16,928 bases of DNA, from positions 1-16,928 of the forward strand of contig JAUXDP010000030.1 in assembly GCA_030618325.1 (NCBI GenBank), written 5' to 3'. Below, piece after piece: positions 14,274-16,928 of this stretch. The stretch's first letter is position 1. The number at the start of each line of letters is the position of its first letter. Source of the DNA: Methylococcaceae bacterium (lineage in GTDB: Bacteria > Pseudomonadota > Gammaproteobacteria > Methylococcales > Methylomonadaceae). The position numbers and the translations under genes were made by a program. Under the pieces are notes generated by a model. It was not told the DNA's origin and searched no databases. It saw only the letters and a list, made by a program, of their open reading frames with translations.

Positions 14274-14954
14274 ATGACGATAGACATACTGCATCGTGAA
14301 GATCTGCCGTTAGGCGGTTTCGCTGGATTAAAAGAACATCGCCTAGTGATGAGCCCAAAAATTTTTGGGCAACATGCCAATCCTGGCACTTGGTCAGGGA
14401 TTGGTAATTTTGTTTACCTTGCTGATGCACGATTTAATCCCAAAGGCCAAACAAACATGCACGATCATAAAGAAATAGATGTTATTTCTGTCATGATCGA
14501 AGGTCGTATTGACCATCAAGGCTCACTTGAACACGGACAGGGGCTTGACGCAGGTGATGTTCAAGTACAACGTGCAGGTGGAGAAGGCTTCTCGCATAAT
14601 GAAATTAACCCAGACGATACTAAGAATAGAATGATACAACTGTGGGTTGCTCCTGAACAAGCAGGTGAACGTGCTTCCTACAAATTGTATAAACCCCTTT
14701 CCGGCAAAGTTACCCGCATTTACGGAGGAAGTAATGATCAATCTGATACCTTGCCCAGCCACACTGTGATCGAAATTGTATCATTAATACCTTTACAGAA
14801 GTTTGTATTGGATAACCCTTATTTGGCTTATCTTACTGTTGGAGAGGGAACTGCAGATAAACTGGATTTAAAAGAAGGGGATCTCATTAAAGGTGACCAA
14901 TTAAGCTTTAAGGCAAATTCTGATGTGAAACTGATTGTCGTTTATGAAATCTAA
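14274..14954 (+). CDS. Pirin family protein
   Basis: 226 residues from ATG 14274, preceded by AGGA and AAGGA at suitable distance; the frame is open further upstream to 14178 but that part is not pirin-like. Pirins are bicupin proteins; some are quercetinases, others act as metal- or redox-linked regulators. The N-terminal cupin keeps all four metal ligands in H63-x-H65 (NMHDHKEID) and H108-x-E110 (GFSHNEIN), so metal binding is expected. Other landmarks are the WSGIGNFVYLADARF and VQVQRAGGEG segments and the IQLWV strand. It lies 41 bases before the copper ATPase on the same strand and could be co-transcribed, but a functional link is not established. Its specific substrate cannot be read from sequence. 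Confidence 0.9.
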   Translation: MTIDILHREDLPLGGFAGLKEHRLVMSPKIFGQHANPGTWSGIGNFVYLADARFNPKGQTNMHDHKEIDVISVMIEGRIDHQGSLEHGQGLDAGDVQVQRAGGEGFSHNEINPDDTKNRMIQLWVAPEQAGERASYKLYKPLSGKVTRIYGGSNDQSDTLPSHTVIEIVSLIPLQKFVLDNPYLAYLTVGEGTADKLDLKEGDLIKGDQLSFKANSDVKLIVVYEI

Positions 14955-14995
14955 TTAGGACTTAGGTCCGGCTAGTCCAAAAGATAGGCAGAGAC

Positions 14996-16928
14996 ATGAA
15001 TGCAGAACTAAATACAGGAAAAGAGCAACATGAAGATCCTGTTTGTAACATGATGGTATCAATTGATTCACAATACCACTATCAATATGTAGGCAAAGAT
15101 TATCATTTCTGTAGTGAACATTGTTTGCACAAGTTTAGAGAGCATCCTGAATCCTATCTAGACAAGGGTATTCCACCATCTCCTGAAACAGGCGGCGAGT
15201 TGGGTACATACACTTGTCCTATGCACCCTGATGTTCAACAGCAAGGCCCTGGTAGTTGTCCTAAATGTGGTATGGCATTAGAGCCAATGGGAGTATCGGT
15301 GGCTGCGACTAAAACTAAGTACATCTGCCCTATGCATCCTGAAGTAGTACAGGATCATTCTGGTAACTGTCCTAAATGTGGCATGGTACTGGAGCCGTTT
15401 ACGGTAACAGTTGAAGAAAAAAATGAAGAGCTCATCGATATGAGTCGTCGTTTTTGGTTCAGCGCTGTGTTGGCTATTCCGGTTTTTATCCTGGCGATGG
15501 TTGCTGATATGTTACCTACCTGGTTACCGGATGAGCTTTCCATGTACGCGGTTCAATGGATTGAGTTTGTGTTAGCAACACCTGTTGTATTGTGGGGTGG
15601 TTGGCCATTTTTTGTTCGAGGTTGGCAATCTATCCGGTCTTGGAATCTCAATATGTTTACCTTGATTTCACTTGGTGTCTCTGTCGCCTGGGTATATAGT
15701 TTAGTGGCCTTGTTTTTCCCACATATTTTCCCGCCCATCATGCAAAAGGAAGGTGGTTTAGTCGATGTTTACTTTGAAGCGGCAGCCGTAATCACGGTGT
15801 TGGTGCTTCTAGGGCAAGTACTTGAGCTCCGTGCCCGTTCACGAACCAATGCAGCCATTCAGATGTTACTCGGACTCGCTCCGAATACAGCACGCATTGT
15901 ACAAAATGATGGAACGGAACATAATATTCCGCTGGAACAGGTGCAACCCGGCGATACTTTGCGTGTTCGTCCTGGCGAAAAAATTCCCGTAGATGGAAAG
16001 GTTGTCGACGGCGAAAGCAATGTAGATGAATCCATGGTTACAGGTGAACCTATTCCAGTGGCAAAGTTAGCTGGTGAAAAACTGATCGGTGCAACAGTAA
16101 ATGGAACAGGAAGCTTATTAATGCGGGCAGAAAAAGTTGGTGCTGATACCTTGCTTGCACAGATCATCAATATGGTAGCTGAGGCACAACGTTCACGAGC
16201 ACCGATTCAAAAACTGGCCGATGTTGTGGCAGGTTATTTTGTGCCTGTCGTGGTTGGCATCGCTATTATTGCATTTATTGTCTGGTGGATGGTGGGGCCA
16301 GAGCCACGCTTAGCACATGCACTTGTTAATGCCGTTGCTGTACTGATTATCGCCTGCCCCTGTGCACTGGGACTGGCTACACCTATCTCTATCATGGTCG
16401 GAACGGGGCGTGGAGCTATGGCTGGAGTATTGATAAAGAATGCCGAGGCACTTGAGATCATGGAAAAAGTCGATACCTTAGTAGTGGACAAGACCGGTAC
16501 GTTGACCGAAGGCAAACCGAAACTGGTCGCTGTGCAAGCAGAAGAAGGGTTTAGCGAACAAGAAGTGTTACGGTTAGTCGCCAGCCTTGAGCGAGCCAGT
16601 GAACACCCGTTGGCTGAAGCTATTGTAACTGGAGCGGAAGAGAAGGGAGTTGTGTTGAGTAAGACCATTAACTTCCAGTCCGTTACCGGTAAGGGTGTCA
16701 AGGGGGAAGTAGACGGAAATACTGTTGCGGTAGGCAATATAAAACTGTTGGAAAGTCTAGGCATCAATGTTGGAGAGTTTCCGCAGCAAGCAAACAAACA
16801 ACGCGCTGAAGGTAAAACAGTTATGTTGGTTGCTATTAATGGCAAGGCAGCGGGATTGATAGGTGTTGCTGATCCCATAAAAGACTCAACACCAGAAGCT
16901 ATTCGTGACTTGCATGCCGAAGGTATTA
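14996..16928 (+). CDS. copA: Copper-type P1B ATPase with YHS and two CPMHP metal-binding modules (partial, 3' end cut)
   Basis: 644 codons are visible from ATG 14996 to the window end; the family usually runs to about 800 residues. It exports Cu+ (possibly Ag+) across the inner membrane using ATP. Order: a YHS-type domain (DPVC, Cys17; FCSEHC, Cys39 and Cys43), two heavy-metal-binding modules with CPMHP at 74-78 and 111-115, each followed by CPKCGM (88-93 and 125-130), then membrane helices from about 150. The actuator has TGE (349-351), the transport-site helix has CPC (454-456), the phosphorylated Asp498 is in DKTGTLT, and the SEHPLAEA motif of the nucleotide domain follows. All key residues are intact. 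The missing C-terminus should contain the hinge GDGxNDxPAL and last helices. Copper is favoured by CPC; no regulator or CueR-like site was recognised nearby. Confidence 0.93.
   Translation, partial: MNAELNTGKEQHEDPVCNMMVSIDSQYHYQYVGKDYHFCSEHCLHKFREHPESYLDKGIPPSPETGGELGTYTCPMHPDVQQQGPGSCPKCGMALEPMGVSVAATKTKYICPMHPEVVQDHSGNCPKCGMVLEPFTVTVEEKNEELIDMSRRFWFSAVLAIPVFILAMVADMLPTWLPDELSMYAVQWIEFVLATPVVLWGGWPFFVRGWQSIRSWNLNMFTLISLGVSVAWVYSLVALFFPHIFPPIMQKEGGLVDVYFEAAAVITVLVLLGQVLELRARSRTNAAIQMLLGLAPNTARIVQNDGTEHNIPLEQVQPGDTLRVRPGEKIPVDGKVVDGESNVDESMVTGEPIPVAKLAGEKLIGATVNGTGSLLMRAEKVGADTLLAQIINMVAEAQRSRAPIQKLADVVAGYFVPVVVGIAIIAFIVWWMVGPEPRLAHALVNAVAVLIIACPCALGLATPISIMVGTGRGAMAGVLIKNAEALEIMEKVDTLVVDKTGTLTEGKPKLVAVQAEEGFSEQEVLRLVASLERASEHPLAEAIVTGAEEKGVVLSKTINFQSVTGKGVKGEVDGNTVAVGNIKLLESLGINVGEFPQQANKQRAEGKTVMLVAINGKAAGLIGVADPIKDSTPEAIRDLHAEGI

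Noticed and set aside
1..16928. CRISPR array, tRNA or rRNA genes
   Set aside because: No regularly spaced short repeats with unique spacers, no cloverleaf with a T-arm GTTCRA and no rRNA-like sequence were recognised.

Overview
The window looks like a stretch of chromosome from a gammaproteobacterium of moderate to low GC. The evidence is a housekeeping block arranged as in Pseudomonas/E. coli relatives: bpt-infA converging on clpS-clpA, with nudJ-mnmA diverging from clpS. Every predicted protein in that block has the expected length and key motifs. The genus cannot be named from the sequence. The VPLPAA-type PEP-CTERM protein, cohesin/dockerin proteins, RAYT remnant, small inverted-repeat elements and TIR-FGE gene suggest an environmental gammaproteobacterium with a fluid accessory genome.

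Layout. (1) 1-340: no convincing gene, one nested inverted repeat. (2) 341-3277, minus strand: a two-gene unit. Upstream is a small secreted cohesin-domain protein with a C-terminal PEP-CTERM-type sorting signal. Downstream is a secreted dockerin protein carrying 14 tandem FG-GAP/VCBS repeats of about 49 residues. The pair suggests that the repeat protein is held on the cell surface or matrix by a cohesin-dockerin clasp. (3) 3978-9623: bpt, infA, clpA, clpS, nudJ, mnmA. Bpt, ClpS and ClpA together form the bacterial N-degron pathway: leucyl tagging, recognition and unfolding for ClpP. The clpS promoter is readable and has a palindrome over its -10. (4) 9624-12194: a decayed accessory island. 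It holds a frameshifted C-terminal piece of a REP-associated tyrosine transposase with a REP-like sequence, then a TIR domain gene split by a frameshift from its FGE-sulfatase (C-type-lectin fold) part, then a perfect 28-bp inverted repeat. The last codons of the FGE part resemble the variable region of a diversity-generating retroelement (DGR) target. No reverse transcriptase or template repeat is present in the window. (5) 12195-13886: a secreted FG-GAP/ASPIC-UnbV protein. (6) 14274-16928: pirin, then a copper-type P1B ATPase with a YHS domain and two metal-binding CPMHP modules, cut by the window end.

Four non-autonomous, MITE-like elements of two families punctuate the window: 158 bp copies at 3458 and 9741, and 139-141 bp copies at 4794 and 13915. 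They share nearly the same terminal inverted repeat (GGGCACCTCTAATAATTC-like) but have different interiors. The second family shows clear 4-bp target duplications. All four lie in intergenic gaps at gene-block borders.

The points most worth pursuing are the DGR-like variable region on the TIR-FGE remnant, the cohesin/dockerin/PEP-CTERM pair, the shared-terminus MITE families and the perfect 28-bp hairpin.
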